A stretch of 54,956 nt of DNA from the NCBI GenBank assembly GCA_905207625.1, contig CAJLLT010000014.1, positions 1 through 54,956 on the forward strand, written 5' to 3'. The number at the start of each line of letters is the position of its first letter. The first letter of the stretch is position 1. The notes below the pieces were generated by a model. That model ran no database searches. It worked only from the letters and a program-made list of their open reading frames with translations, and was not told the DNA's origin. This DNA is from an uncultured Eubacteriales bacterium (GTDB lineage: Bacteria; Bacillota; Clostridia; Oscillospirales; UBA644). Shown in pieces: positions 32,112 through 39,854 of this stretch. The position numbers were made by a program, and so were the translations under genes.

Positions 32112-32408
32112 ATGGATCTAACGACCATCGACCGGGGCTGTGTGGTAACGTCCGTTGCGGGAAGGGACGAAGGACGGGAGTTCGTTGTCCTGGATCTGAC
32201 AAAGGACGGACAGTATGCCGTTATTACCGACGGCAAGCTCCGCAAGGTTGAAAAGCCTAAGACCAAAAAGCTCAAGCATCTGCGTTTTTACGCCGCATCT
32301 GCCGGAGAGGATATCTCCGGTAAGATTCAGAACGGGACACTTCCCGGTAACGCCGAGGTCAGAAAGGCATTGAAAATGTTTTCAACGGAGGAATCCATTA
32401 ATGGCTAA
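32112..32408 (+). CDS. KOW-domain RNA-binding protein (L14e-like)
   Basis: This 98-residue protein begins with a KOW/SH3-like domain: RGCVVTSVAGRDEGREFVVLD resembles ribosomal L14e/L27e and SPT5-type KOW domains. The rest is lysine-rich (VEKPKTKKLKHLRF). It lies between map and infA, a position where many Clostridia have this gene while Bacilli do not. AAGGAGG precedes the ATG. It overlaps infA by 8 bases, suggesting a ribosome-related role. That role is unproven. Confidence 0.85.
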   Translation: MDLTTIDRGCVVTSVAGRDEGREFVVLDLTKDGQYAVITDGKLRKVEKPKTKKLKHLRFYAASAGEDISGKIQNGTLPGNAEVRKALKMFSTEESING

Positions 32409-32646
32409 GGAAAGTCTTATCGAAGTAGAGGGTGTCGTTGTTGATACTCTGCCCAATACGAAATTTACCGTGGAGCTGACCAACGGTCATCAGATCACGG
32501 CTTATATTTCGGGCAGACTTCGTGACAACAATATCCGCATATTGCTCGGAGACAAGGTCATCGTTGAAATGTCACCGTATGACCTGACAAAAGGCAGAAT
32601 CAAATGGCGCGGCGCACCGCGCAGACCCGCACCGGAGCATCAATAA
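32401..32646 (+). CDS. infA: Translation initiation factor IF-1
   Basis: This 81-residue OB-fold protein binds the 30S A site during initiation. EGVVVDTLPNTKFTVEL and VIVEMSPYDLTKGRI are typical. IF-1 is usually 71-73 residues; the last eight or nine (RRPAPEHQ) are an extra tail. Its start lies inside the end of the KOW gene. The ribosome binding site ACGGAGG is within that gene. Confidence 0.96.
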   Translation: MAKESLIEVEGVVVDTLPNTKFTVELTNGHQITAYISGRLRDNNIRILLGDKVIVEMSPYDLTKGRIKWRGAPRRPAPEHQ

Positions 32647-32724
32647 AGCTCCTGACTTGTCCGTTCACCGGCGGGGAACGGATAAAGTCTCTAAACCTCA
32701 GCCGCCGGAGAAACGGAGTTTATC

Positions 32725-32838
32725 ATGAAGGTACGTCCTTCCGTAAAACCCATGTGCGATAAGTGCAGAGTTATCAAGAGAAAAGGCAAGGTTATGGTAA
32801 TCTGCTCCAATCCCAAACATAAGCAGAGACAGGGTTGA
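32725..32838 (+). CDS. rpmJ: 50S ribosomal protein L36
   Basis: This 37-residue zinc protein is too short for many gene finders. It begins MKVRPSVKPMCDKCRV and ends at CSNPKHKQRQG with the expected three Cys and one His ligand set. ACGGAG precedes the ATG. It sits between infA and rpsM, its usual place. This is the zinc-binding form. Confidence 0.97.
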   Translation: MKVRPSVKPMCDKCRVIKRKGKVMVICSNPKHKQRQG

Positions 32839-32872
32839 GTCTCTGTAATAATTCGGAGGTGTTTTAACAAGT

Positions 32873-33241
32873 ATGGCAAGAATAGCCGGTGTTGATTTAC
32901 CCAATTCCAAGCGCGTTGAAATAGGCCTTACCTATATTTACGGCATCGGACCCGGTAAATCCAAAGAAATTCTCACTGCAACAAACATCGATCCCGACAT
33001 CCGTGTCAAGGATCTTAACGAAGATCAGATAGCTGCTCTCCGTGAATATATCGACCACCACCTGATGGTTGAAGGTGACCTCCGCAGAGATGTCGCCATG
33101 AACATCAAGAGACTTGTTGAGATCGGTTCCTACAGAGGCTCCCGTCACAAGAAGAGCCTGCCCTGCAGAGGCCAGAGAACCAAGACTAACGCAAGAACTC
33201 GTAAGGGTCCCTCCAAGACCGTTGCGAACAAGAAGAAATAA
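32873..33241 (+). CDS. rpsM: 30S ribosomal protein S13
   Basis: This 122-residue protein bridges subunits and contacts P-site tRNA. ARIAGVDLPNSKRVEIGL and the basic tail RTKTNARTRKGPSKT are standard. GGAGG precedes the ATG. It opens the alpha-operon part of the cluster. Confidence 0.98.
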   Translation: MARIAGVDLPNSKRVEIGLTYIYGIGPGKSKEILTATNIDPDIRVKDLNEDQIAALREYIDHHLMVEGDLRRDVAMNIKRLVEIGSYRGSRHKKSLPCRGQRTKTNARTRKGPSKTVANKKK

Positions 33242-33259
33242 AGCAGGGAGGATATAGAA

Positions 33260-33655
33260 ATGGCTCAAGATAACAAAAGATCTGTCGTCAGACGCAGAGA
33301 CAGAAAAAATATCAGCAAAGGTTCCGTCCATATCTGCTCCAGCTTTAACAATACCATCGTCACCATCAGTGACGTGAACGGCAACGCTATTTCCTGGGCT
33401 TCCGCCGGTGGACTCGGCTTTAAGGGTTCCAAGAAGAGCACTCCGTTTGCTGCTCAGATGGCTGCCGAAAAGGCTGCAAAGGCTGCTATGGAGCATGGTC
33501 TGCAGACCGTAGAGGTCTTCGTCAAGGGACCCGGCTCCGGCAGAGAATCCGCTATCCGCGCTCTTCAGACGGCAGGTCTGGAAGTTACCATGATCAAAGA
33601 CGTAACTCCCATTCCCCACAACGGCTGCCGCCCGCCGAAGAGACGTCGCGTATAA
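33260..33655 (+). CDS. rpsK: 30S ribosomal protein S11
   Basis: This 131-residue protein lies on the 30S platform near the Shine-Dalgarno helix. NTIVTISDVNGNAISWAS and NGCRPPKRRRV at the end are conserved. GGGAGG precedes the ATG. Confidence 0.98.
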   Translation: MAQDNKRSVVRRRDRKNISKGSVHICSSFNNTIVTISDVNGNAISWASAGGLGFKGSKKSTPFAAQMAAEKAAKAAMEHGLQTVEVFVKGPGSGRESAIRALQTAGLEVTMIKDVTPIPHNGCRPPKRRRV

Positions 33656-33673
33656 TTCAGGAGGAGAAACGAT

Positions 33674-34303
33674 ATGGCAAGATATACAGGCCCCGTTTGC
33701 AGACTTTGCAGACGTGAGAAAGAAAAGCTCTTTCTTAAAGGTGACAGATGCTATTCCGATAAGTGCCCCATGAGCAAAAAGGACGTTCATGTCCCCGGTC
33801 AGCATGGTGCAGCCCGTAAGAAGCTTTCCGACTATGCGGTACAGCTTCGTGAAAAGCAGAAGGTCAGAAGATATTACGGCATACTCGAGAATCAGTTCGC
33901 TTCCTACTTTGAGATGGCTGCGAAGAAACCCGGTATGACCGGCGAAAACCTGCTTCAGATCCTTGAAACCAGACTTGACAACGTTGTTTACAGACTGGGC
34001 TATGCTATGTCCAGAGCTGAAGCAAAACAGCTTGTTACCCACGGTCACTTCACCGTTAACGGTCAGAAGGTAGATATTCCTTCTTACCTGGTAAGCGCCG
34101 GTGATGTAATAGCCCTTAAGCCGAAGAGCAAGGACAGCGCAAAGATAAAGGCTATTCTTGAAGCAAACGAGAAAAAGCCCGTACCGAAGTGGCTTGAAGC
34201 CGATAAGGCCAACGTCTCCGGTAAAGTCGCACAGCTTCCCACCTCCGAGGATATCGATCTGGCTATCGAAGTACACCTCATCGTCGAGTTGTACTCCAAG
34301 TAA
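33674..34303 (+). CDS. rpsD: 30S ribosomal protein S4, zinc type
   Basis: This 209-residue protein nucleates 30S assembly. Cysteines 9, 12, 26 and 31 form a zinc site, the C+ version, and an S4 RNA-binding domain (SRAEAKQLVTHGHFTVNG) follows. In Bacillus rpsD is elsewhere; its position between rpsK and rpoA is characteristic of Clostridia and some other phyla. AGGAGG precedes the ATG. S4 represses alpha operons in other bacteria. Confidence 0.98.
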   Translation: MARYTGPVCRLCRREKEKLFLKGDRCYSDKCPMSKKDVHVPGQHGAARKKLSDYAVQLREKQKVRRYYGILENQFASYFEMAAKKPGMTGENLLQILETRLDNVVYRLGYAMSRAEAKQLVTHGHFTVNGQKVDIPSYLVSAGDVIALKPKSKDSAKIKAILEANEKKPVPKWLEADKANVSGKVAQLPTSEDIDLAIEVHLIVELYSK

Positions 34304-34332
34304 TCGGATATCTGAAATGTATCCCGAGCCGC

Positions 34333-34362
34333 GGCGTGTCGCCGTGTGTGCGGCATGACGCC
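34333..34362. other. Hairpin with internal loop between rpsD and rpoA
   Basis: GGCGT (34333-34337) pairs with ACGCC (34358-34362), then after a 3x3 internal loop GCCGT (34341-34345) pairs with GCGGC (34350-34354). No T-run follows, so it is not an intrinsic terminator. It may be a processing or protein-binding site; this is inference. Confidence 0.5.
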
Positions 34363-34388
34363 AAAGATCTTAAGAAAGGGTGCGTTAT

Positions 34389-35339
34389 ATGATAGAAATT
34401 GAGAAGCCTACTATAGAAGTATCCGAAGCGACCGAAGACGGTACTTACGCTAAATTCGTCGTTGAACCGCTGGAGAGAGGCTACGGTATAACTCTGGGTA
34501 ACTCACTCAGACGCATACTCCTGTCCTCTTTGCAGGGAGCTGCCGTTACGTCTATTAAAATAGACGGCGTACAGCATGAGTTCTCCACCATTCCCGGCGT
34601 TAAGGAAGACGTTGCGGAAATCGTGCTGAACCTCAAGGGCCTTATCGCCCGCCTGCACGGAACAAGTTCCAAATTTGCGTATATCGAAGCAAATGAGGAA
34701 GGCGAAATCAAGGCTAAGAATATCCGTGTTGATTCCGACATAGAGATACTTAACCCCGAGATGCATATCGCAACTCTGGGCAAGGGCGCAAGGCTTTACA
34801 TGGAAATTACGATCAGCACCGACCGCGGTTACGTTCCCTCGGAGCGCAATAAGCCCGACAACGCACCGATCGGTTTGATCGCCATGGATTCCTCGCATTC
34901 TCCGGTCACGAAGGTTAACTTCAATGTCCGAAACACCCGTGTAGGTCAGATGACCGATTACGATAAACTCGAACTTGAAGTCTGGACCAACGGAACAATA
35001 TCCGCCCGTACGGCGGTTTCTATGGCAGCGAGAATTATGAGCGAGCATCTGGCTCTGTTCATTGACCTTGCTCAGCCTCAGGATCTTGCAGACGATGTCT
35101 GGAAGGGCGGAGAGGAAGAGAGCAAGGAGAAGATACTGAGCATGACTATCGAAGAACTCGATCTGTCTGTTCGTTCTTTCAACTGCCTCAAGCGCGCCGG
35201 TATCAATACTGTGGACGATCTTATAAACAGATCACCCGACGATATGATGCGTGTGCGCAATCTGGGTAAAAAATCTCTCGAAGAAGTCATTCAGAAGCTC
35301 CAGGCTCTCGGTTTGAACTTCTCAGCTGACAAAGAATAA
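34389..35339 (+). CDS. rpoA: DNA-directed RNA polymerase alpha subunit
   Basis: This 316-residue subunit assembles the enzyme through its N-terminal domain (LGNSLRRILLSSLQGAAVTSI). Its C-terminal domain (DLSVRSFNCLKRAGI to NLGKKSLEEVIQKL) contacts UP elements and activators. The ATG at 34389 follows AAAGGG. The frame opens nine bases earlier on a GTG, which I reject for lack of a site. rplQ follows 28 bases after the stop. Confidence 0.98.
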   Translation: MIEIEKPTIEVSEATEDGTYAKFVVEPLERGYGITLGNSLRRILLSSLQGAAVTSIKIDGVQHEFSTIPGVKEDVAEIVLNLKGLIARLHGTSSKFAYIEANEEGEIKAKNIRVDSDIEILNPEMHIATLGKGARLYMEITISTDRGYVPSERNKPDNAPIGLIAMDSSHSPVTKVNFNVRNTRVGQMTDYDKLELEVWTNGTISARTAVSMAARIMSEHLALFIDLAQPQDLADDVWKGGEEESKEKILSMTIEELDLSVRSFNCLKRAGINTVDDLINRSPDDMMRVRNLGKKSLEEVIQKLQALGLNFSADKE

Positions 35340-35367
35340 CTGATCAAGGAAAGGAGGACGCTGAAAA

Positions 35368-35706
35368 ATGGGAACACGCAAACTCGGTAGACCCACCGAC
35401 CATAGAATGTCTATGCTGCGCGGCATGGTAACTTATCTCTTTGAAAACGGATCCATTGAGACCACCGACACCAGAGCTAAGGAAGTCCGTGACCTGGCAG
35501 ATAAAATGATAACTCTCGGTAAGAAAAATACTCTTGCCGCTAAAAGACAGGCACTCAGCTTCATAACCAAGGAGGATGTTGTCAAGAAACTCTTTGACGA
35601 GATCGCTCCCAAGTATGCCGACCGTAACGGCGGTTATACAAGAATCATCAAGACGGGCCCCCGTCGCGGTGATGCCGCTGAGATGGCTATAATCCAGCTT
35701 ATCTGA
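35368..35706 (+). CDS. rplQ: 50S ribosomal protein L17
   Basis: This 112-residue protein lies near the tunnel exit. RKLGRPTDHRMSMLRGM and IIKTGPRRGDAAEMAII are standard. AAAGGAGG precedes the ATG. It ends the ribosomal cluster. In many Firmicutes ecf transporter genes and truA follow, but here two terminators close the operon. Confidence 0.98.
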   Translation: MGTRKLGRPTDHRMSMLRGMVTYLFENGSIETTDTRAKEVRDLADKMITLGKKNTLAAKRQALSFITKEDVVKKLFDEIAPKYADRNGGYTRIIKTGPRRGDAAEMAIIQLI

Positions 35707-35719
35707 GCATAATATTAAA

Positions 35720-35751
35720 AACGCCCCCTGTCCGAAAGGACAAGGGGCGTT
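35720..35751 (+). terminator. First terminator after rplQ
   Basis: A 13-pair stem with one mismatch (35720-35733 with 35738-35751) closes a GAAA tetraloop. The following T-tract is short (TTCTG). Confidence 0.75.
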
Positions 35752-35760
35752 CTGTAATCA

Positions 35761-35805
35761 AAAGCCCTCTGTCGGTGAAGCTGCACTGACGGAGGGCTTT
35801 TTCTG
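35761..35805 (+). terminator. Second, strong terminator after rplQ
   Basis: AAAGCCCTCTGTC (35761-35773) pairs with GACGGAGGGCTTT and is followed at once by more T (CTTTTTC). Two terminators in tandem suggest strong insulation of the ribosomal cluster. Confidence 0.9.
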
Positions 35806-35855
35806 GTTTTCCGGGCAATATTTCAAAGCTGCCTGACCATAAAGATTTTACCTTT

Positions 35856-36209
35856 ATGACTTACTGTTTGCATCCAAATCTTGTTAAATATATTTATATT
35901 GCTATTTTGCTTGCGGAGGTAACGGCGATGTGCGTTGCGCTGTTTACGGCGTGCGGATCGGGGCTCTCCGGCAAATACGAGAGTGAATTTTTAGGAATAA
36001 CTCTCGAGTTCAAATCCGGGAACAGGGTCGTCTGCATTGACGGCGACGATGCCGAAGACCGCTGTGAGGGTACATATACTGTCAAAGAAGACAGTATTAC
36101 CTTTGATTTCGGCGAAGACTCCGGAGTAAGCTATCTTAATGACGAAATGTCCTTTGAAAAAGGCTGTGGATACATCAAGATCGACGACGTAACTTTTACA
36201 AAAAAGTAA
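35856..36209 (+). CDS. Small lipoprotein-like secreted protein
   Basis: This 117-residue reading has a hydrophobic N-terminus ending ALFTACGS, which fits a lipobox with Cys33 as the lipid anchor. The outer part (GKYESEFLGITLEFKSG) looks like a small beta-rich lipocalin-like domain of clostridial lipoproteins. The start is unclear. The ATG at 35856 gives a full signal peptide but has no good ribosome binding site and places a Glu in the hydrophobic stretch. The ATG at 35928 has a perfect GGAGG but leaves only eight residues before the Cys. Function is unknown. Confidence 0.65.
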   Translation: MTYCLHPNLVKYIYIAILLAEVTAMCVALFTACGSGLSGKYESEFLGITLEFKSGNRVVCIDGDDAEDRCEGTYTVKEDSITFDFGEDSGVSYLNDEMSFEKGCGYIKIDDVTFTKK

Positions 36210-36234
36210 GACAGTCTTTGTCCGCATGAAAGAA

Positions 36235-36265
36235 AGCTCCCGAAGGTTTTACGCCTTCGGGAGCT
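36235..36265. terminator. Bidirectional terminator between the lipoprotein and trkH
   Basis: Twelve pairs (36235-36246 with 36254-36265) surround a TTTTACG loop. Downstream on the plus strand comes GCGTTTTATTC, and on the minus strand TTTCTTTC, so it can end both convergent transcripts. Confidence 0.85.
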
Positions 36266-36285
36266 GCGTTTTATTCTGTCGGGAG

Positions 36286-37725
36286 TTATCTCTTTTTCCA
36301 TGAAAGGGGAGACAGAAGGACTACCATGGGGAATATTTCAAGCCTGCCGATGAGCATGTCGAGGGTCAGCACTATTTTTGACAACGCGGAATAAGCACCG
36401 AAATTTCCCGCAGGACCGACCATTCCCAGACCCGGTCCGATATTGTTCATACAGGAGATCACGGCGGTGGTATTCGTCTCAAAACCGAAGTTATCGATGG
36501 ATATTATAAGTATGGACAAAATTATAACCGCCATGTACATTGAAAAATAATTCGTTGCGCCCCGCACCGTTTCCTCCGGAAGGGGTTCTCCGTCAAGTTT
36601 GACGACATTGACGGATTTCGGGCGCAGGACATGTTTGATCTCTCTTGAGGTATTTTTCAGGATTATAAGCATCCGTGATATTTTCAGTCCTCCGGCGGTG
36701 CTTCCGGCACAGGCTCCGATAAGCATCAGAAGAACAAGCACAGTCCGGGACAGTTGCGGCCACAGGTCAAAGTTTGTTGTTGAAAAACCGGTGGTCGACA
36801 TTATTGTCGTTACCTGGAAAAATGCCGCTCTGATGCAGTCTCCGGCTTTGGCGAACATATTCCAGGTATTCGCCGCGATAATCGCCACCGAGCCGAAGCA
36901 CAGGGCAAAATAGGCTTTCAGTTCCTCGTTCCGGAATATGTCACGGAAACGTCTGATGATCAGAAAATAAAACATATTGAAGTTTATGCCGCAAAGAAAC
37001 ATGAAAACGGTTATTACCCATTCCGCCGCGGGGTTTGCGTAGGCTTCAATTGAAATATTCCTGACGGAGAATCCGCCGGTGCCGGTGGTTGCAAAGGAGT
37101 TCACTACGGAGTCAAACCAGGGCATACCCGTGATCCTGAGCGCAACGGTCTCAGCCACAGTGAGAAAAATATAAATGCCGTAAAGGATCCTTGCGGTCTG
37201 ATTCATCTTCGGAACGATCTTTCCCTTTGTCGGACCCGGGACCTCGGCTTTCATCAGGTGTATCGACTGTCCGTCATCGGAGGGGAGGAGGGCAAGCATG
37301 AACATCAGTACTCCCATGCCGCCTACCCAGTGGGTGAAACTGCGCCAGAAAAGAATTCCTCTGGGAAGATCTTCAATATGGGACAGTATAGTTGAACCGG
37401 TGGTTGTAAATCCCGAAACGGTCTCGAAAAGAGCATCTATATAGTTCGGGATCGCACCGGAAAAAACGAAGGGCAATGCTCCGAAGGCGGACAGCATGAC
37501 CCACGCTGCCGCAACGCAGACAAAACCTTCTTTGGTATAAATACGGTTGTTTCTGACTTTTATCAGCTGTGCCGGAAGTCCGACAGCCAGAAGTATTGCT
37601 ACGGAAATGAGAAACGGATACAGATGCTCGCCGTAAATTGCGGAAACCGCGGTCGGAATAAGCAGCATCGCGGCTTCCATTATCAGGAGCATCCCGAGGG
37701 TCTTGCCGAGAAATCTGTAGTTCAT
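36286..37725 (-). CDS. trkH: Potassium uptake transporter TrkH
   Basis: This 479-residue membrane protein imports potassium. Four pore loops are visible, each with a filter glycine: TVSGFTTTGST, ATTGTGGFSV, MSTTGFSTTN and MNNIGPGLGM. Its stop is followed by a bidirectional terminator. The ATG overlaps the trkA stop by four bases, so the pair is translated together. The adjacent TrkA is the gating regulator that binds nucleotide. Confidence 0.97.
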   Translation of the reverse strand: MNYRFLGKTLGMLLIMEAAMLLIPTAVSAIYGEHLYPFLISVAILLAVGLPAQLIKVRNNRIYTKEGFVCVAAAWVMLSAFGALPFVFSGAIPNYIDALFETVSGFTTTGSTILSHIEDLPRGILFWRSFTHWVGGMGVLMFMLALLPSDDGQSIHLMKAEVPGPTKGKIVPKMNQTARILYGIYIFLTVAETVALRITGMPWFDSVVNSFATTGTGGFSVRNISIEAYANPAAEWVITVFMFLCGINFNMFYFLIIRRFRDIFRNEELKAYFALCFGSVAIIAANTWNMFAKAGDCIRAAFFQVTTIMSTTGFSTTNFDLWPQLSRTVLVLLMLIGACAGSTAGGLKISRMLIILKNTSREIKHVLRPKSVNVVKLDGEPLPEETVRGATNYFSMYMAVIILSILIISIDNFGFETNTTAVISCMNNIGPGLGMVGPAGNFGAYSALSKIVLTLDMLIGRLEIFPMVVLLSPLSWKKR

Positions 37726-39077
37726 CTGAGTATATCCTTTATTCCGTTGATCTCTCCGCCGGCGGAAATGACTATAACAGTGTCATAATTACTGATAACG
37801 TCGTCGCCGGAAGGTATTATAATGTCGTCTCCGTGGACTATACACGCCAGAAGAACGCCCTCCTTCAGCCTGAGCGTTTTCAGAGGAATCCCTGTAAGCC
37901 CTTCCACATCGTCCTTGATTATGAATTCAAGAGCTTCTATTTTGTCCTGCATCATACGGTGAAGGCTCTCGATCTCGGTATCCGGGGAGTTCGCCATAGC
38001 CCTGACATAGCGCAGTATCTGCGAGGTAGTGGTGGATTTCGGGGAGACTATGCTCTCCAGTCCCACTCCTTTGAAAAAGTCTATATACGACAGGGTACTG
38101 ATCATGGTTACTATTTTGTGTACATTTTTTGTCTTGGCATACATGGAGGCTATCGCATTTTCTTCATCCACATCGGAAAGAGACAGAAATGCATCAGCGT
38201 TCTCAAGTCCTTCCTGAAGCAGGAGATCCTGTTTTGTTCCGTTGTCGCATATAACGGTGCAGTCATAGGTCTCCGCCAGTTCCCGGCAAAGAGTTTTATT
38301 TTTCTCTATTACGGTGGAATGTATCTTGCCCCGCCGGAGCATGTCAAGCAGATAATACGTGGTCCTTCCGCCTCCGGAGATTAGAACATCTCTTACGGGA
38401 TGCTTGTAAACTCCGGCAGCCTTGAAAAAGTCCGTGATATCGTCCTCTGGCGCGGTCACGCAGATAAGATCACCGCTTTTAAGCTCAAATCCTCCGGAGG
38501 GTATGTGTGCCTGACCGTTTCTGAGGACTCCGCAGACGAGGAATTTACAGTTGAGTTTCATCCGGAGCTGATTCAGTGTCATATCCTTCAGCGGACTGTC
38601 TTCGGCAAGGGTAAATTCCGCAAGCTCGACTCTGCCCTTGCACAGTGTGTCAATTCGTCCGGCGGAGGGGAAGCGGAGTATACGGTAGATCTCCTTTGCC
38701 GCCGCAAGATCGGGATTGATCGTCATGGAAAGGCTCATTTCATTGCGCATAAGCCGGGTAAGAGCCGCATACTCCGGTTTTCTTACCCTTGCGATGGTGT
38801 GCTTTGTTCCAAGTTTCTTTGCTGCCGCGCAGCAGAGAATATTAATCTCATCCTGATTGGTTACGGCTATGAGCATATGGGCTTTGTCAGCACCTGCATC
38901 ACGGAGTACCTCCACGTCACCGCCGCTGCCGGTGATGCCGATAACGTCACAGGAATTCGAAAGCTCCGTCAATGCCATACTGTTATTGTCTATTACGGTA
39001 ATGTCATGACCCTCTTTGGCGAGTTTTGTGCAAATGGCACTGCCTACCGTACCCGCACCGATGATAATTATGTTCAT
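37722..39077 (-). CDS. trkA: Trk potassium channel regulatory subunit TrkA
   Basis: This 451-residue cytosolic protein has two RCK-type halves. The first has a Rossmann motif IIIGAGTVGSAICTKL and the second LISGGGRTTYYLLDML, each followed by a TrkA-C ligand-binding domain. Together they gate TrkH in response to nucleotides and in Firmicutes often c-di-AMP. The ATG is at 39077. A 169-base gap with a short hairpin separates it from the regulator gene upstream. Confidence 0.96.
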   Translation of the reverse strand: MNIIIIGAGTVGSAICTKLAKEGHDITVIDNNSMALTELSNSCDVIGITGSGGDVEVLRDAGADKAHMLIAVTNQDEINILCCAAAKKLGTKHTIARVRKPEYAALTRLMRNEMSLSMTINPDLAAAKEIYRILRFPSAGRIDTLCKGRVELAEFTLAEDSPLKDMTLNQLRMKLNCKFLVCGVLRNGQAHIPSGGFELKSGDLICVTAPEDDITDFFKAAGVYKHPVRDVLISGGGRTTYYLLDMLRRGKIHSTVIEKNKTLCRELAETYDCTVICDNGTKQDLLLQEGLENADAFLSLSDVDEENAIASMYAKTKNVHKIVTMISTLSYIDFFKGVGLESIVSPKSTTTSQILRYVRAMANSPDTEIESLHRMMQDKIEALEFIIKDDVEGLTGIPLKTLRLKEGVLLACIVHGDDIIIPSGDDVISNYDTVIVISAGGEINGIKDILR

Positions 39078-39176
39078 AATAAATATTCCGGCAAGGCATT
39101 CCGCCGTACCGGATCATCCTTTCCTGGCAATACGGAAAAGTGTTTCCGCAACAGTTTTTTGTTATGTCAAGCATCA

Positions 39177-39201
39177 GCCGCCACCCGATTCAGGTGACGG
39201 C
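39177..39201. other. Hairpin in the gap before trkA
   Basis: GCCGCCACC (39177-39185) pairs with GGTGACGGC (39193-39201) with one mismatch. It has no T-tract, so it is either a weak terminator for the regulator gene or part of the trkA leader. I do not see a c-di-AMP riboswitch. Confidence 0.4.
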
Positions 39202-39246
39202 AGTCTTATCCCCGTGAGCCGTCGGTACCGGCGGTATCCGGGAAAA

Positions 39247-39627
39247 TCATTCTTCCTTTTTCTTTATTTCCGCAGCGCACCGCTTCAGGGCTTCAAAAGT
39301 TGCGCCGGAAATGTCATGTTCCATTTTGCAGGCGTCTTCCGTTGCGGTCTCCCGGTCTACGCCCAGGCTCATAAGGAACTCCGCAAGCATTGTATGCCTT
39401 TCATACATTTCTTCTGCTATCTGTAAACCGTCGGGAGTAAGGTTGATTCCCCCGTCCTCGTTCACGGTGATATATCCGCCGTTTTTGAGAAGTCCGACGG
39501 CACGGCTTACACTGGGTTTGGAGTAGCCCATGTACTCTCCCACGTCTATGGCGCGGACGAAGTTACTTGTCTGTGAAAGAATATATATCGTTTCCAGGTA
39601 CATTTCCCCGGATTCCTGTAATCTCAT
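39247..39627 (-). CDS. DtxR/MntR-family metal-dependent repressor
   Basis: This 126-residue regulator has a winged helix (DVGEYMGYSKPSVSRAV) and a dimerisation/metal domain. Aligned to Bacillus MntR, the metal ligands read M9, E12, H78, C100, E103 and H104. MntR has Asp and Glu at the first and fourth of these, while iron-sensing DtxR has Met and Cys, so this copy is predicted to respond to iron. The ATG at 39627 is preceded by GGAGGATGGAC; the earlier ATG at 39633 is too close to that site. It is divergent from the flavoprotein gene, and shares the direction of trkA. Confidence 0.9.
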   Translation of the reverse strand: MRLQESGEMYLETIYILSQTSNFVRAIDVGEYMGYSKPSVSRAVGLLKNGGYITVNEDGGINLTPDGLQIAEEMYERHTMLAEFLMSLGVDRETATEDACKMEHDISGATFEALKRCAAEIKKKEE

Positions 39628-39669
39628 GTCCATCCTCCATGAATTTTTACCGTGTTTCAGTATAGCTAT

Positions 39670-39698
39670 ATAATACCACTCTTTCAGTGAAATGTCAA
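39670..39698 (-). promoter_or_regulatory. Promoter of the DtxR-type regulator gene
   Basis: On the minus strand TTGACA (39693-39698) and TATTAT (39670-39675) are 17 bases apart. A palindrome TATAGCTATA (39661-39670) adjoins the -10 and might be an operator. Confidence 0.82.
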
Positions 39699-39717
39699 GG
39701 GCTTTTCTGCTCCGTCC

Positions 39718-39746
39718 TTGACAAAATGCGGTTTTGATGATATAAT
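39718..39746 (+). promoter_or_regulatory. Promoter of the flavoprotein gene
   Basis: TTGACA (39718-39723) and TATAAT (39741-39746) are 17 bases apart, perfect consensus. The divergent regulator promoter is only about 20 bases away, so a shared operator is likely. Confidence 0.87.
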
Positions 39747-39854
39747 TCCACGGTATGGGTTTTCGGCGTTTTTACCTCGGAATATTCCGGTGACAGAAAG
39801 TGACGGCAGGCCCTACGGTGTCTCCTCTATCGGTTTTGACAGGAGGTCTGATAA

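Noticed and set aside
39078..39246. c-di-AMP (ydaO) riboswitch before trkA
   Set aside because: Potassium genes often carry one, but I could not match its conserved blocks; only a short hairpin is visible.
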